Source: Arenimonas soli (GTDB lineage Bacteria; Pseudomonadota; Gammaproteobacteria; Xanthomonadales; Xanthomonadaceae). Taken from it: a stretch of 64,000 nucleotides of DNA. The DNA lies in contig NZ_BMKC01000001.1 in NCBI RefSeq assembly GCF_014643775.1, forward strand, positions 1,364,001-1,428,000, written 5' to 3'. This document shows, piece by piece, positions 26,601-38,538 of this stretch (positions are counted from its first letter, which is position 1; every line of letters begins with the position of its first letter). The position numbers and the translations under genes were made by a program. Under the pieces are notes generated by a model that saw only the letters and a list, made by a program, of their open reading frames with translations, was not told the origin of the DNA and made no database searches.

Positions 26601-28567
26601 TTGGTGTAGGCGCGCAGCATGGCGATGTCGCGCCACTCCAGCCGGGCGCTGGGCAGCAGCTGGTTGAAGCCGTCGTTTTCGGCTTCACCGCTCCAGACGG
26701 CAGTGAAGGCTTCTTCGAAGGGCTGGCGGGCGGCGTCGACGTCGATCTCGCCGTGGCGGGCCTGCACCTCGAAATCCTGGATCGAGATGCGTTCGCCCTC
26801 GACTTCCATTTCGTAGGGGTGTTCGGTCAGCACGCGCAGGCCGAGGTTTTCCATCACCGGCAGCACGTCCGACAGCGCGATGTCGCCGCTGCGGCGCACC
26901 AGCTTCAGGCGCAGGTCCTCGCCGTGGCGGTAGAAGGAAATGCGCTGGTCGCCCGGACCGGCCAGGCGCGAGGCCTGCAGCACGTCGGCGGCGGCCACCT
27001 GCGGCGACACGGCTTCGACGTAGCCGGCCGGCAGCGCGCGGCCGTAGGTCTGGGCCAGCTTGAGGCCCTGTTCTTCACCCGCTTCGCGCACCAGGATCTC
27101 GCGCAGCTCGTCGTGCCAGTCGCGCACGATGCGCGCCAGTTCGGCTTCCAGCTGGTCCTGGTCGAAGTCGACCCGGCAGCCGGCCTTGGGCCGGATGACC
27201 AGGTGCAGCTGGGCCAGCGGCGATTCACCGATCTGCACGCTGTGGTCGAGGCGCTCGCCGCCCAGTTCGCGCATCAGCACCGCTTCGATGCGGTGGCGGA
27301 TGCTGGTGTTGAACCGGTCGCGCGGGATGTAGACCAGGGCCGAGAAAAAACGCCCGTAGCGGTCGCGGCGCAGGAAAAGGCGGGTGCGGGCGCGTTCCTG
27401 CAGGCCCAGGATGCCCATGGCGGTGCGCTGGAGTTCCTCGGCGCTGGACTGGAACAGTTCTTCGCGCGGCAGGGTTTCCAGGATGTGCCGCAGGGCCTTG
27501 CCGCTGTGGCTGGTCGGGGCCAGCCCCGACGCCGCCATGACGTGTTCGTGGCGCAGGCGCACCATCGGGATTTCCCAGGGCCTGCGGTTGTAGGCGCTGG
27601 AGGTGTACAGGCCCAGGAAGCGCTGCTCGCGCACGGCGCGGCCGTCCTTGTCGAAGGCCAGCACGCCGATGTAGTCCATGTAACCGGGCCGGTGCACGGT
27701 GGCGCGGGCATTGGTCTTGGTCAGGATGAGCACGTCGAGCGAAGCGCCCGGCGGCAGGTCGGCGGCGGCCAGGCCGGTGATCGGGCGCGACTGCGCCTGC
27801 TGGTCCTTGCCGCGCAGCAGGCCCAGGCCGGTGCCCGGCACGGCGCGCAGCTCGCGATCCACGACTTCGTATTCGCGGTAGCCCAGGAAGGTGAAGTGGT
27901 TGTCGGCGGCCCAGCGCAGGAAGGCTTCGGTTTCGGTGCGGCAGGCCGGTTCCACCGGCATGGGCCGGGTTTCGATCTCGCCGGCGATCTGCAGCATCTT
28001 TTCCCGCATCTGCGACCAGTCGGCCACCGCCGAACGCACGTCGGCCAGGGCTTCGCGGATGGCTTCCTCGATGGCGGCCAGGGCCTGGGCATCGGCCTGG
28101 CGGTCGATTTCCAGGTACATCAGCGATTCGGCCTCGCCCTCGCCCACGGCCTGCAGCTTGCCCGCGGCGTCGCGGCGCACCGTGATCACCGGGTGGGCGA
28201 TCTGGTGCAGGGTGATGTCGAACTTCGACAACGCCATGCGCACCGAATCGACCAGGAAAGGCATGTCGTCGTTGACGATGCGCACGACCGTGTGGGTGCT
28301 TTCATAGCCGTCGCCGGCCTGGGACGGGCTGCCGATGGACACCGACACCGTGCCCGGCGCGCGCTGGCGCGCGAAACCCAGGAAGCTTCGCGCGATCGCG
28401 GCCCATTCCCCGGCGTCGCGGCTGCGCAGTTCGTCGTCGGGCACCCGCACGTAGAAGCTTCGGGTGAACGCCTCCAGCAGGCCCCCGTCGGGCTGGGACG
28501 CGGGGCCGGCCAGGGCGGCGGCAATGGCGTCAAGGGACTCGGCGGAAGCCAGGGCGTGGGCGTTCAT
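23660..28567 (-). CDS. gdhB: NAD-specific glutamate dehydrogenase, large GdhB type
   Basis: This catabolic enzyme oxidatively deaminates glutamate to 2-oxoglutarate with NAD+. The 1635 residues match the 180-kDa L-GDH class. The N-terminal half carries ACT-like regulatory regions, and the catalytic domain lies at roughly 740-1250. Conserved blocks include [47 protein letters not shown] near 865 and the Rossmann [16 protein letters not shown] near 995. A helical C-terminal domain completes it. The ATG at 28567 has a GAGAAAG ribosome-binding site; an upstream in-frame ATG at 28648 falls within the terminator of the preceding gene and is rejected. Confidence 0.96.
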   Translation of the reverse strand: [1635 protein letters not shown]

Positions 28568-28603
28568 CAGCTGCTTTCTCGCAGGGGCGTGGGTAAAACG
28601 TGA

Positions 28604-28632
28604 ATTGTAGTCGCGGGGACTACGCCCGGCCA
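28604..28632 (-). promoter_or_regulatory. Putative gdhB promoter
   Basis: On the minus strand a TACAAT -10 hexamer (28604-28609) lies about 37 bases before the ATG. The best -35 at 17-base spacing is the weak TGGCCG. The support is mainly the -10 and its position after the upstream terminator. Confidence 0.4.
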
Positions 28633-28643
28633 GCGCAATCGGG

Positions 28644-28675
28644 CGCAAAAAAGAAGCCCCGCTTCAGCGGGGCTT
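28644..28675 (-). terminator. Rho-independent terminator of the acyl-CoA dehydrogenase gene
   Basis: A 10-bp stem AAGCCCCGCT/AGCGGGGCTT with a 2-base centre is followed on the minus strand by CTTTTTTGC. It lies 28 bases after the stop codon. Confidence 0.9.
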
Positions 28676-28702
28676 CGGATACGCCGGGGTATGGGCCTGG
28701 CC

Positions 28703-29851
28703 TCAGCGCAGGCCGGTTTCGTTGCGGGCGATGACCAGCCGCTGGATCTCGCTGGTGCCCTCGTAGATTTCCGTGATCTTGGCGTCGCGGAAATAACGTT
28801 CGAGGGCCATTTCCTTGGAATAACCCATGCCGCCGTGGATCTGCACGGCCTGGTGGGTGATCCACATGGCCGCTTCCGAAGCCGTGAGCTTGGCCACCGA
28901 GGCCTCGGTGGTGAACTTCTGGTCCTGGCCCTTGAGCCAGGCCGCCCGCAGGGTCAGCAGCAGCGAGGCGTCGAGCTTGCACTTCATGTCGGCGATCTTG
29001 GCCTGGGTCATCTGGAAGGCGCCGATCGGCTTGCCGAAGGCCTTTCGTTCCTTCACGTATTCCAGGGTGGCCTCGTAGGCGGCTCGCGCCACGCCGATGG
29101 CCTGGGAGGCGATGCCGATGCGGCCGGCGTCGAGCACGCCCATGGCGATCTTGAAACCCTGGCCTTCTTCGCCCAGCACGTCCTCCGGCGCCACGACGTA
29201 GTCCTGGAACTCGATTTCGCAGGTGGCCGAGGCGCGGATGCCCAGCTTGGGTTCGGTCTTGCCGCGGTGGAAGCCCGGCTTGGTGGTGTCGACGAGGAAC
29301 GCGGTGATGCCCTTGGCGCCCTTGTCCGGGTCGGTCATCGCGAACAGCACGATGTACTTGGCGACCGGGCCGGAGGTGATCCAGCTCTTCTTGCCGTTGA
29401 CCACGTAGCTGCCGTCGTCCTGGCGCACGGCCTTGCAACGCATGGCGGTGGCGTCGGAGCCCGACTGCGGCTCGGTCAGCGCGAAGGCGCCGATTTCCTT
29501 GCCTTCGGCGATGGCGCGCACGTACTTCTGCTTCTGGTCCTCGGTGCCGAACTTGAGGATGCCGTTGCAGAACAGCGAGTTGTTCACCGAAACGATGGTG
29601 GAGTGGGCGCAGTCGGCCGCCGCGATCTCGACCATGGCCAGCACGTAGCTGATCGGGTCCATGCCGGCGCCGCCGTATTCGGCCGGCACCTCGATGCCCA
29701 TCAGGCCGTTTTCGCCGAGGGTGCGGATGTTCTCGAGCGGGAATTCGCCGGTGTGGTCGTGGTGTTCGGCGCTGGGGGCGATCTTCTCCCGGGAGATGCG
29801 CCGGGCGACGTCCTGGATCATCAGCTGTTCTTCGGTGAATCGGAAATCCAC
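28703..29851 (-). CDS. Acyl-CoA dehydrogenase
   Basis: The FAD flavoprotein catalyses the first oxidation of acyl-CoA degradation. I take the GTG at 29851 as start (VDFRFTEEQLMIQDVARRI), preceded by AAGGTG. This gives 382 residues, the family norm. Conserved elements include FALTEPQSGSDATA, the substrate loop, QAFGKPIGAFQ-like and QIHGGMGYSKEMALERYFRDAKI. The catalytic-Glu region YEGTSEIQRLVIAR is near the C terminus. This pattern fits short- or branched-chain enzymes (butyryl-CoA or isovaleryl-type). It is a single gene with its own terminator, so chain length cannot be set from context. Confidence 0.93.
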   Translation of the reverse strand: MDFRFTEEQLMIQDVARRISREKIAPSAEHHDHTGEFPLENIRTLGENGLMGIEVPAEYGGAGMDPISYVLAMVEIAAADCAHSTIVSVNNSLFCNGILKFGTEDQKQKYVRAIAEGKEIGAFALTEPQSGSDATAMRCKAVRQDDGSYVVNGKKSWITSGPVAKYIVLFAMTDPDKGAKGITAFLVDTTKPGFHRGKTEPKLGIRASATCEIEFQDYVVAPEDVLGEEGQGFKIAMGVLDAGRIGIASQAIGVARAAYEATLEYVKERKAFGKPIGAFQMTQAKIADMKCKLDASLLLTLRAAWLKGQDQKFTTEASVAKLTASEAAMWITHQAVQIHGGMGYSKEMALERYFRDAKITEIYEGTSEIQRLVIARNETGLR

Positions 29852-29885
29852 GGGGCACCTTCGGTTCGTTTCGGACAAGAACGCA

Positions 29886-29914
29886 ATTGTAGCGGCTGCC
29901 GCCGTCCTCGGCAG
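29886..29914 (-). promoter_or_regulatory. Putative promoter of the acyl-CoA dehydrogenase gene
   Basis: On the minus strand a TACAAT -10 (29886-29891) lies about 35 bases before the GTG start. It is nearly identical in context (CTACAATT) to the gdhB -10. No good -35 is visible. Confidence 0.4.
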
Positions 29915-29947
29915 GTCCACGCGGCGTGAAGCGCGTGCGGGCGCGGC

Positions 29948-29976
29948 TTGACGCCTTCGGCAAGCCGGCCTAACCT
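29948..29976 (+). promoter_or_regulatory. Putative promoter of the ArsR-methyltransferase/metH operon
   Basis: TTGACG (29948-29953) is separated by 17 bases from TAACCT (29971-29976), 35 bases before the start codon. The -35 is good and the -10 weak. Confidence 0.45.
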
Positions 29977-30011
29977 CGCCATATCTTTGAATCCGGATGG
30001 AAGGATAAATC

Positions 30012-30937
30012 ATGGACCTGGACGCCTGGTCGGCCTGTTTGAAGGTCCTTTCCGATCCCACCCGGGTCCGCCTGCTGGCCCTGCTCGAAGGCGAGGAACT
30101 GACGGTGGCCGAACTGGCGGCCATCACCCGCCTGGCCCAGCCGCGCGTCTCCACCCACCTGGCCCGGCTCAAGGAAGCCGACCTGGTGCGCGACCGCCGC
30201 GCCGGTGTTTCGGCCTACTACCGCTTCAACGGCGACACCCTGGACCCGGGCGAGGCGCGCCTGTGGGAAGCCCTGCGCGACAGCACCGACGACCCGCTGC
30301 TGCGCCAGGACGCCGAACGCCTGCCCGCCGTGCTGGCCACCCGCGCCGCCGACCAGAACTGGGCCGACTCGGTCGCCGGCGACATGGAGCGGCACTATTC
30401 CCCCGGCCGCACCTGGGAAGCCCTGGCCCGCTCCACCCTGCCCCTGCTCGAGCCGGGCGACGTGCTCGACGTCGCCTCCGGCGACGGCGTGCTGGGAGAG
30501 CTGCTGGCGCCGCATGCGCGCCGCTACGTCTGCGTCGACTCCAGCACCCGCGTCGTCAACGCCGCCCGCGAACGGCTGAGCAAGTACCGCCACGTCGAGG
30601 TCCTGGAAGGCGACATGCAGGCCCTGGACTTCCCGGCCGCCCAGTTCGACCTGGTGCTGCTGATGCACGCGCTGACCTACGCCGAGCGCCCGGCCCAGGC
30701 CATCGCCGAAGCCGCCCGGGTCCTGCGCAAGGGCGGCCGCCTGGTCGCCACCTGCCTGGGCAAGCACGAACACCGCGCCGCGGTCACGCCCTACGGCCAC
30801 GTCAACCTGGGCTTCACGGTGAAGGAACTGCGCCGGCATGCCGAGAAGGCCGGGCTCGAAGTCACGGTCTGCGAAGCCGTGACCCGTGAAAAACGCCCGC
30901 CCCACTTCGAAGTACTGACCCTGCTGGCACGCAAGCC

Positions 30938-30941
<4 letters not shown>
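30012..30941 (+). CDS. ArsR-family regulator fused to a SAM-dependent methyltransferase domain
   Basis: The 309-residue protein has an N-terminal ArsR winged helix (about 1-90). It includes [44 protein letters not shown] and the wing [12 protein letters not shown]. The metal-site cysteines of classic ArsR sensors are absent. From about 125 to 300 there is a class I methyltransferase fold with motif [14 protein letters not shown] and the acidic loop VDSS. Such fusions often sit beside methionine-cycle genes and may sense SAM or SAH. Its stop overlaps the metH start (ATGA), supporting control of, or response to, methionine synthesis. The sensing role is inferred. Confidence 0.88.
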
Positions 30942-34648
<3,707 letters not shown>

Positions 34649-34665
34649 GACCGGCTTGGGGCGGG

Positions 34666-35340
34666 TCACCAGACCAGGTCGTCGGGCACCTGGTAGCGCG
34701 GGTCGGCGTAGGGGTCGTCTTGCGCCGGGGCATTCGGATCCACCTTCAGCGCCAGCAGGCTGGGCAGCAGGGCCGCCACTTCGTCGGCCAGCGCGGCGGT
34801 GACCAGCTGGTAGCGGCCGTCGAGCTGCACCACCGCCAGGTCGCCGGCGTTGAGTGACTTCAGCTGTTCCGGCGTGACGTAGATGCGCTTGATCTTGCCG
34901 CCGTATTCGAAGTGGCGCACGAGCTCGGCGTCGGCGACGTTGAGCGCCTTGTCCTTGATCAGTTCGGCCACCTGCGCCTTGGCGGCGCGGCGACGGGCCG
35001 CCTCTTCCTGCTTCAGGCGTTCGGCTTCGATGCGTTCGTGCTTTTCCTTCTGCGCGCGGATCGCATACGCCTTGGCCAGGTCGATCTCCTCCCGGCTGCG
35101 CGGCGCACGGCCGCCGGGGCGCGGCTTGCCCCGGCCGGCCGGGCGTTCGCCGCCCTTGCCTGGTGCGCGTTCACCGCGCTTGCCGGGCGAGCGTTCGCCG
35201 GGTTTGCCGGGCTTTCCGGAGGCACGCTCCCCGCCCTTGCCGGCGGGCTTGCCGCCGCGTTCGGGGCGCTCGCGCCGGGGTTCCGGGTCCGGGGCCTTGA
35301 AGCCCAGGCCCAGTAGTTTTTCTCGCAGCGAATTGCTCAT
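34666..35340 (-). CDS. DUF2058 family protein with Lys/Gly/Arg-rich repeat region
   Basis: The 224-residue cytoplasmic protein resembles YaiL/DUF2058. The N terminus MSNSLREKLLGLGFK is followed by a low-complexity stretch (about 25-80) with repeated GERxPGK-like units, then a charged helix. The conserved C-terminal domain contains VRHFEYGGKIKRIYVTPEQ and GDLAVVQLDGRYQLV. The family has been linked to nucleoprotein or polysome association, without a firm function. It is convergent with metH and lies 11 bases downstream of the slyX stop. Confidence 0.85.
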   Translation of the reverse strand: MSNSLREKLLGLGFKAPDPEPRRERPERGGKPAGKGGERASGKPGKPGERSPGKRGERAPGKGGERPAGRGKPRPGGRAPRSREEIDLAKAYAIRAQKEKHERIEAERLKQEEAARRRAAKAQVAELIKDKALNVADAELVRHFEYGGKIKRIYVTPEQLKSLNAGDLAVVQLDGRYQLVTAALADEVAALLPSLLALKVDPNAPAQDDPYADPRYQVPDDLVW

Positions 35341-35351
35341 CGGGAATGGGG

Positions 35352-35567
35352 TCAGTAATGCGGCGGCGGGGGTTCGCTGCCGGGGTCGGCGTACAGAAGG
35401 GTACGCAGCTGCTTGAGTTCGTCCATGACCCGCACCAGCGTCTGTGCATTGCGGGCCGACTCAAGGCGGGTTTCGGCCAGGGCGTCGCTGAGCTCGGTGA
35501 GGGTGTGTTCCTGGAAGGCGAGCCGGGTTTCGAGCTCGGCCAGGCGCTGTTCGATGTCAGTGTGCAT
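35352..35567 (-). CDS. slyX: SlyX family protein
   Basis: This small 71-residue protein is predicted to be a coiled coil. It starts [30 protein letters not shown], the SlyX pattern, and ends with a Pro-rich tail and the typical terminal HY. The function is unknown; in E. coli it neighbours slyD. The start lies inside the 3' end of ugd, with an 11-base overlap. Confidence 0.88.
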   Translation of the reverse strand: MHTDIEQRLAELETRLAFQEHTLTELSDALAETRLESARNAQTLVRVMDELKQLRTLLYADPGSEPPPPHY

Positions 35568-36918
35568 CCTGGGCTCCGGGGCCGGCCTGCAGGCTGCGCC
35601 CGCGGCCGATGCCGTAATACGCCAGCCCGGCGGCTTCCACCTGCACCGGATCCCAGACGTTGCGGCCATCGAACACCACGCGTTCGCGCAAGGTGCGGGC
35701 CAGGGCCGGGAAATCCGGGCTCCAGAACGCCTTCCATTCGGTCACCAGCACCAGGGCGTCGGCGCCTTCCAGCGTATCGGACGGGTCTTCGCACAGCACC
35801 AGGTCGGCGCGCCCGCCGAAGAGGCGGCGCGTCTCGGCCATCGCCTCCGGGTCGTAGGCACGCACCTTGGCCCCGGCTTGCCAGAGATCGGCCAGCAGGC
35901 TTCGGCTGGCGGCTTCGCGCATGTCGTCGGTATTGGGCTTGAAGGCCAGGCCCCAGACGGCAAACGTCTTGCCGGCGATGTCACCACCGAAGTGGCGCAG
36001 GGCCAGTTCGGCCAGTTTGTGCTTCTGGCGGTCGTTCACCGCCTCGACCGCCTGCAGCAGGCCGGCCTGGTAGCCGTGCCGGCGCGCGGTGCGTTCCAGC
36101 GCCTGCACGTCCTTGGGGAAGCACGAACCACCGTAGCCGGCGCCCGGGTAGATGAAGTGGTAGCCGATGCGCGGGTCCGAGCCGATGCCCTGCCGGACCT
36201 GTTCGATGTCCGCGCCGACGCGTTCGGCGATGTTGGCCATTTCGTTCATGAAGCTGATCTTGGTCGCCAGCATGGCGTTGGCGGCGTACTTGGTCAGCTC
36301 GGCCGAACGTTCGTCCATGACCACGAAACGCTCGTGGCTGCGGGTGAACGGGGCGTACAGCCGCTTCATGGTCTCCACCGCCGTGGCGCTGCGCGCGCCC
36401 AGCACGATGCGGTCGGGGCGCATGCAGTCGTTGACCGCGGCGCCTTCCTTGAGGAATTCAGGGTTGGACACCACCTCGAAGCGCACATCAGCCCCGCGCG
36501 CGGCCAGCTCCGCCGAGATCGCCGCGCGCACCTTGTCGGCGGTGCCCACCGGCACGGTGGATTTGTTCACCACCACCACGGGATCCGACAGGTGCCGGCC
36601 GACGGTGGCGGCCACCGCCAGTACGTACTGCAGGTCGGCGCTGCCGTCCTCGTCGGGCGGCGTGCCGACGGCGATGAAGATCACCTCGGCACCCTTGATG
36701 GCGGCCGCCGCGTCGGTGGTGAAATCCAGCCGGCCGGCACCATGGTTGGCCAGCACCATCGGCGCCAGGCCGGGTTCGAAGATCGGCACGATGCCGTTCC
36801 GAAGCCCGGCCACCTTGGCCTCGTCCACGTCCACGCAGGTCACTTGGTGGCCGACCTCGGCCAGGCAGGTGCCCGTGACGAGGCCGACGTATCCGGTGCC
36901 GAAGACCGTTGCGCGCAT
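35557..36918 (-). CDS. ugd: UDP-glucose 6-dehydrogenase
   Basis: The enzyme oxidises UDP-glucose twice to UDP-glucuronate, a precursor for exopolysaccharide and lipid A modification. The 453 residues have the N-terminal NAD motif [10 protein letters not shown] (7-16), [13 protein letters not shown] and NKSTVPVGT. The central EFLKEGAAV block precedes the catalytic C266 in [10 protein letters not shown]. The C-terminal UDP-binding domain contains [15 protein letters not shown]. It lies 3 bases downstream of the FKBP gene's reverse partner on the same strand order (ugd first, then slyX); no polysaccharide cluster is adjacent. Confidence 0.96.
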   Translation of the reverse strand: MRATVFGTGYVGLVTGTCLAEVGHQVTCVDVDEAKVAGLRNGIVPIFEPGLAPMVLANHGAGRLDFTTDAAAAIKGAEVIFIAVGTPPDEDGSADLQYVLAVAATVGRHLSDPVVVVNKSTVPVGTADKVRAAISAELAARGADVRFEVVSNPEFLKEGAAVNDCMRPDRIVLGARSATAVETMKRLYAPFTRSHERFVVMDERSAELTKYAANAMLATKISFMNEMANIAERVGADIEQVRQGIGSDPRIGYHFIYPGAGYGGSCFPKDVQALERTARRHGYQAGLLQAVEAVNDRQKHKLAELALRHFGGDIAGKTFAVWGLAFKPNTDDMREAASRSLLADLWQAGAKVRAYDPEAMAETRRLFGGRADLVLCEDPSDTLEGADALVLVTEWKAFWSPDFPALARTLRERVVFDGRNVWDPVQVEAAGLAYYGIGRGRSLQAGPGAQDAH

Positions 36919-36921
36919 GGC

Positions 36922-37707
36922 TTATTCGACGATTTCGAGCAGTTCGACTTCGAAGGTCAGCATGGTGTGCGGGGGAATCACGCCACCGCCGCCGGTTTCG
37001 CCGTACGCAAGCTCGGACGGGATCCAGAAGGTGTACTTGCTGCCGACCTTCATCAGCTGCACGCCTTCGGACCAGCCAGGGATGACCTGGCCCAGGCCGA
37101 ACTCGGCCGGCTGGCCGCGGTCGTAGGAGCTGTCGAAGACGTCGCCGTTGGGCAGCGTGCCCTTGTAGTGCACGCGCACCACGGCGTCGGCCTTCGGGAC
37201 CGCGCCGTTGCCGGCGCGCTCGACGCGGTACTGCAGGCCACTTTCCGTGACCACGACGCCGGGCTTGTCCTTGTTGGCGTCCAGGAACGCAGCGCCTTCG
37301 GCCTTGGCGGCGATGGCGGCGGCTTCCATTTCGGCCTGCTTGCGCGCCTGCAGGCGCACGGTGAAGGCGTCCTGGATCTGCTTCATCTGTTCGTCGGTGA
37401 TCTTCGGTTCGCGCTCTTCGAACGCGTCCTCCATGGCCTGGCGCACGACGTCCAGGTCCAGGTCCTGCTTGACCACCGACATCGAGCGGCCGATGTCCAG
37501 GCCGATCATGTAGCTCACCTGGGCACGTTCGGTTTCCAGGCCTTCGATGCCTTCGATGATCGGCGCGCCGGCTTCGGCGGCGGCGGGTTCGGTGGTCTCG
37601 GCAGAAGCGTCGGCTTCACCTTCCGGGGTTTCGGACTTGCAGGCACTGAGGCTGAGCACCAGGCTGGCGAGCACCAGCGGCGCGGCGAAACGCAGGGCGG
37701 GATTCAT
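36922..37707 (-). CDS. FKBP-type peptidyl-prolyl isomerase lipoprotein (FkpA/Mip-like)
   Basis: This periplasmic folding catalyst has 261 residues. A lipoprotein signal with lipobox LSAC puts the lipid-modified Cys at 23. An acidic linker follows, then an N-terminal helical dimerisation domain (about 60-160, including SYMIGLDIGRSM). The FKBP catalytic domain (about 170-260) contains VHYKGTLPNGDVFDSSYDRG, VIPGWSEGVQLM, IPSELAYGE and IPPHTMLTFEVELLEI. This is the FkpA/Mip architecture. The ATG at 37707 was chosen because the frame upstream adds a Pro/Arg stretch with no signal. Its stop is 3 bases before ugd. Confidence 0.93.
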   Translation of the reverse strand: MNPALRFAAPLVLASLVLSLSACKSETPEGEADASAETTEPAAAEAGAPIIEGIEGLETERAQVSYMIGLDIGRSMSVVKQDLDLDVVRQAMEDAFEEREPKITDEQMKQIQDAFTVRLQARKQAEMEAAAIAAKAEGAAFLDANKDKPGVVVTESGLQYRVERAGNGAVPKADAVVRVHYKGTLPNGDVFDSSYDRGQPAEFGLGQVIPGWSEGVQLMKVGSKYTFWIPSELAYGETGGGGVIPPHTMLTFEVELLEIVE

Positions 37708-37819
37708 TGGGACAAAACTCCTGAGGGGGCGGGCCGGAACGGCACGTCGCCCGCTATTGTCCCGATGCACCGCCGCCACGGCAATCACATCCGCGGCGGC
37801 GGTTCAGGCGCAGGCCCGA

Positions 37820-38395
37820 TCAGCCTGGCTTGGCGGCCCTGGCCGCGGGCGCCGGCCGGGCCAGCTGCTTTTCGATCTCGGCCACCAGCTTGGGGTCGTC
37901 CGGGGTCGTGCGGCTGCCGAAACTGGCCACCACCTTGCCCTCGCGGTCGATCAGGTACTTGTGGAAGTTCCAGCCCGGCGCTTCGCCCGTGGCCGCGGCC
38001 AGGTCCTTGTACAGCGGCGTCGCACCGCTGCCGCGCACCTGCACCTTCTCGAACATCGGGAACTTCACGCCATAGGTAAGCGTGCAGAACTCCGCGATGT
38101 CTTCTTCGCTGCCCGGCTCCTGGCCCATGAAATCATTGGACGGGAAGCCCAGCACCGCGAAACCCTGGTCCTTGTATTTGGCGTACATGGCTTCCAGGCC
38201 TTCGTACTGCGGGGTGAAGCCGCACTTGCTGGCGGTGTTCACCACCAGCAGCACCTGGCCGCCATAGGCCTGCTCCAGGTTCACCGTCTCCTTGCCGGCC
38301 AGTTTCCGGAAATCCCGGTCCAGCAGCGTTTCCCCGGCAAACGCCGGTGCCACGGCCATCACGCCGGCCAGCAATACAAGCCATTTCCTGCCCAT
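37820..38395 (-). CDS. Glutathione peroxidase with signal peptide
   Basis: The thiol peroxidase family protein has 191 residues. The N-terminal 20 residues (MGRKWLVLLAGVMAVAPAFA) form a Sec signal, so it is probably periplasmic. The catalytic cysteine C58 lies in NTASKCGFTPQY. The family blocks LGFPSNDFMGQEPGSEEDI and WNFHKYLIDREGKV provide the Gln and Trp partners. Bacterial members usually act with thioredoxin-like donors as lipid or peroxide reductases. It is divergent from the GntR operon, whose operator lies about 90 bases upstream. Confidence 0.93.
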   Translation of the reverse strand: MGRKWLVLLAGVMAVAPAFAGETLLDRDFRKLAGKETVNLEQAYGGQVLLVVNTASKCGFTPQYEGLEAMYAKYKDQGFAVLGFPSNDFMGQEPGSEEDIAEFCTLTYGVKFPMFEKVQVRGSGATPLYKDLAAATGEAPGWNFHKYLIDREGKVVASFGSRTTPDDPKLVAEIEKQLARPAPAARAAKPG

Positions 38396-38464
38396 CGTCC
38401 ACCCTCCGGCGCGGACCATCCGCGCCTATGCCATCAGTTTGGCCCCCCGGGCGTGCAAAAGGTG

Positions 38465-38492
38465 TTGACAGCCGGTTTCATGGTGTTATAGT
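38465..38492 (+). promoter_or_regulatory. Strong sigma-70 promoter of the GntR-ABC operon
   Basis: A perfect TTGACA (38465-38470) and TATAGT (38487-38492) are separated by 16 bases. TG at 38484-38485 makes an extended -10. The -10 is overlapped by the operator palindrome. Confidence 0.85.
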
Positions 38493-38505
38493 TCGCTACA
38501 ACACC
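38482..38505 (+). promoter_or_regulatory. GntR/YtrA-type operator GGTG-N16-CACC
   Basis: The 24-base palindrome has half-sites GGTGTTATAG and CTACAACACC (9 of 10 positions match) around TTCG. It contains exactly GGTG-N16-CACC, the motif I recall being reported for the YtrA-type GntR regulator of Xanthomonas citri. It covers the -10 box and start site, and the regulator gene is downstream. Autorepression is therefore the likely mechanism. Confidence 0.82.
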
Positions 38506-38538
38506 TGACCAATACCTCACCAACGCGGGAGGCCGCAC

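Noticed and set aside
20861-28603. A 7.7-kb uninterrupted plus-strand reading frame opposite the 5'-nucleotidase, nadK and gdhB
   Set aside because: Its translation is low-complexity and matches no family. The opposite strand encodes clear full-length enzymes. High G+C suppresses stop codons in antisense frames.
29889-30011. SAM, SAH or cobalamin riboswitch upstream of the metH operon
   Set aside because: The leader is too short after the likely start site, and I see none of the conserved riboswitch core sequences.
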